In this document: piece after piece, positions 63,482 through 64,000 of the stretch
Position numbering within the stretch: the first letter of the stretch is position 1
How the letters are laid out: every line of letters starts with the position of its first letter
Assembly: GCA_024138025.1 (NCBI GenBank)
Contig: JAMXBD010000058.1
Span: 1,116,001 to 1,180,000, forward strand
Direction of reading: 5' to 3'
Source: Combretum micranthum
Lineage: Eukaryota; Streptophyta; Magnoliopsida; Myrtales; Combretaceae
Length of the DNA: 64,000 nucleotides
Made by a program: the position numbers and the translations under genes
The notes under the pieces: model-generated
Told to the model about the DNA's origin: nothing
The model's database searches: none
What the model saw: the letters and a program-made list of their open reading frames with translations, nothing else

Positions 63482-64000
63482 TGTAACGCCCTAAACTAAG
63501 GTATTATAACCCGCCACGTGTCCCTATCTTAAAAGAGACACGCAAAGGCTCTAAATCTAAATTCCACAAAATATAAACATATAAAAATCTTCATGAACTC
63601 ACAGTTAAGGATACTCCATGAGGTACAAAACCTATAAAACCTGTAATTTATAACTTTCAAATATCTCGATATAAACTAAACTCAAGTTGGAAAAACCAAA
63701 ACCAACAATAATCCAGAAAAGATATAACTTCCAACTTGAATCATATAATCTTGTTTAATAAACTATTACATAAAAATCAATACTTCAAATCCTCAAATAG
63801 ATAAATGATTAAAATATTGTTTAAAAATTCTTCAAAAACTCAAGAAATCCTTTTCATAGCCCTGTATAATATCTTATTCCTATGCAAGGTAGTCAGGTCC
63901 ACTATTATCATCCCTATTGTAACGCCTTAAAATAAGAACATTACAACCCGCTACGTGTCCTTCTCTTTCTAATAATACACCAAGACTATGAAATACTAAT
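63482..64000 (+). repeat. LTR starts related to copies A-D, cut by window edge
   Basis: TGTAACGCCCTAAAC at 63482 followed by 'aacccgccacgtgtcc' and again TGTAACGCCTTAAAA at 63918 followed by 'aacccgctacgtgtcc'. Both resemble the start of solo LTR C (TGTCACGCCCCG ... 'agcccgccac'). Either two tandem starts or one LTR inserted in another 436 bases after its start. Confidence 0.5.

Overview
The window is a stretch of eudicot plant nuclear DNA: AT-rich, dense in Ty1/copia and Ty3/gypsy retrotransposons with initiator-Met-tRNA primer sites, solo LTRs and MITEs, and carrying one clear host gene. That gene lies on the minus strand from 60693 to 23387. It encodes the plant bifunctional vitamin B6 / NAD(P)HX enzyme (PDX3/PPOX type): a transit-peptide-like N-terminus, a YjeF_N NAD(P)HX epimerase domain and a pyridoxine/pyridoxamine 5'-phosphate oxidase domain. 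I could place 14 coding exons with GT-AG borders and consistent phase. They sum to 1653 nt (550 codons plus stop) inside a 37.3 kb locus.

Layout. 1-9.9 kb: several copies of one 3.4-3.5 kb non-coding LTR family, one in minus orientation, one complete solo LTR (4318-7731, target duplication CATTC) nested inside another copy. 11.7-21.3 kb: a pair of long direct repeats, each carrying a hAT-like MITE, the first also split by another solo LTR of the same family (13986-17487). 21.3-23.4 kb: downstream region of the gene. 23.4-25.3 kb: last four exons. 25.3-45.0 kb: a 19.7 kb intron holding four copia elements (two sense and two antisense to the gene), a LINE relic and a MITE-like element. 45.0-45.2 kb: a two-exon island. 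45.2-57.4 kb: a 12.2 kb intron with a tandem plasma-membrane H+-ATPase pseudogene, a nearly intact chromodomain gypsy element inserted in that pseudogene, and a composite copia relic split by a MITE. 57.4-60.7 kb: the first eight exons. 60.7-64 kb: the promoter side, then a decayed gypsy fragment and the starts of further LTRs.

The most notable points are: (1) an essential-looking enzyme gene whose reading frame is preserved although two introns have been swollen by retroelements to about 32 kb together, with one LTR ending only 48 nt from a splice donor; (2) a 59-bp internal inversion that distinguishes the two LTRs of the same gypsy element; (3) a duplicated H+-ATPase pseudogene in the intron, the second copy split by that gypsy element with target duplication AATTG; (4) very long solo LTRs nested in their own family. 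No rRNA, tRNA or CRISPR-like array was seen. All retroelement reading frames show stops, frameshifts or deletions, so none looks autonomous as it stands.
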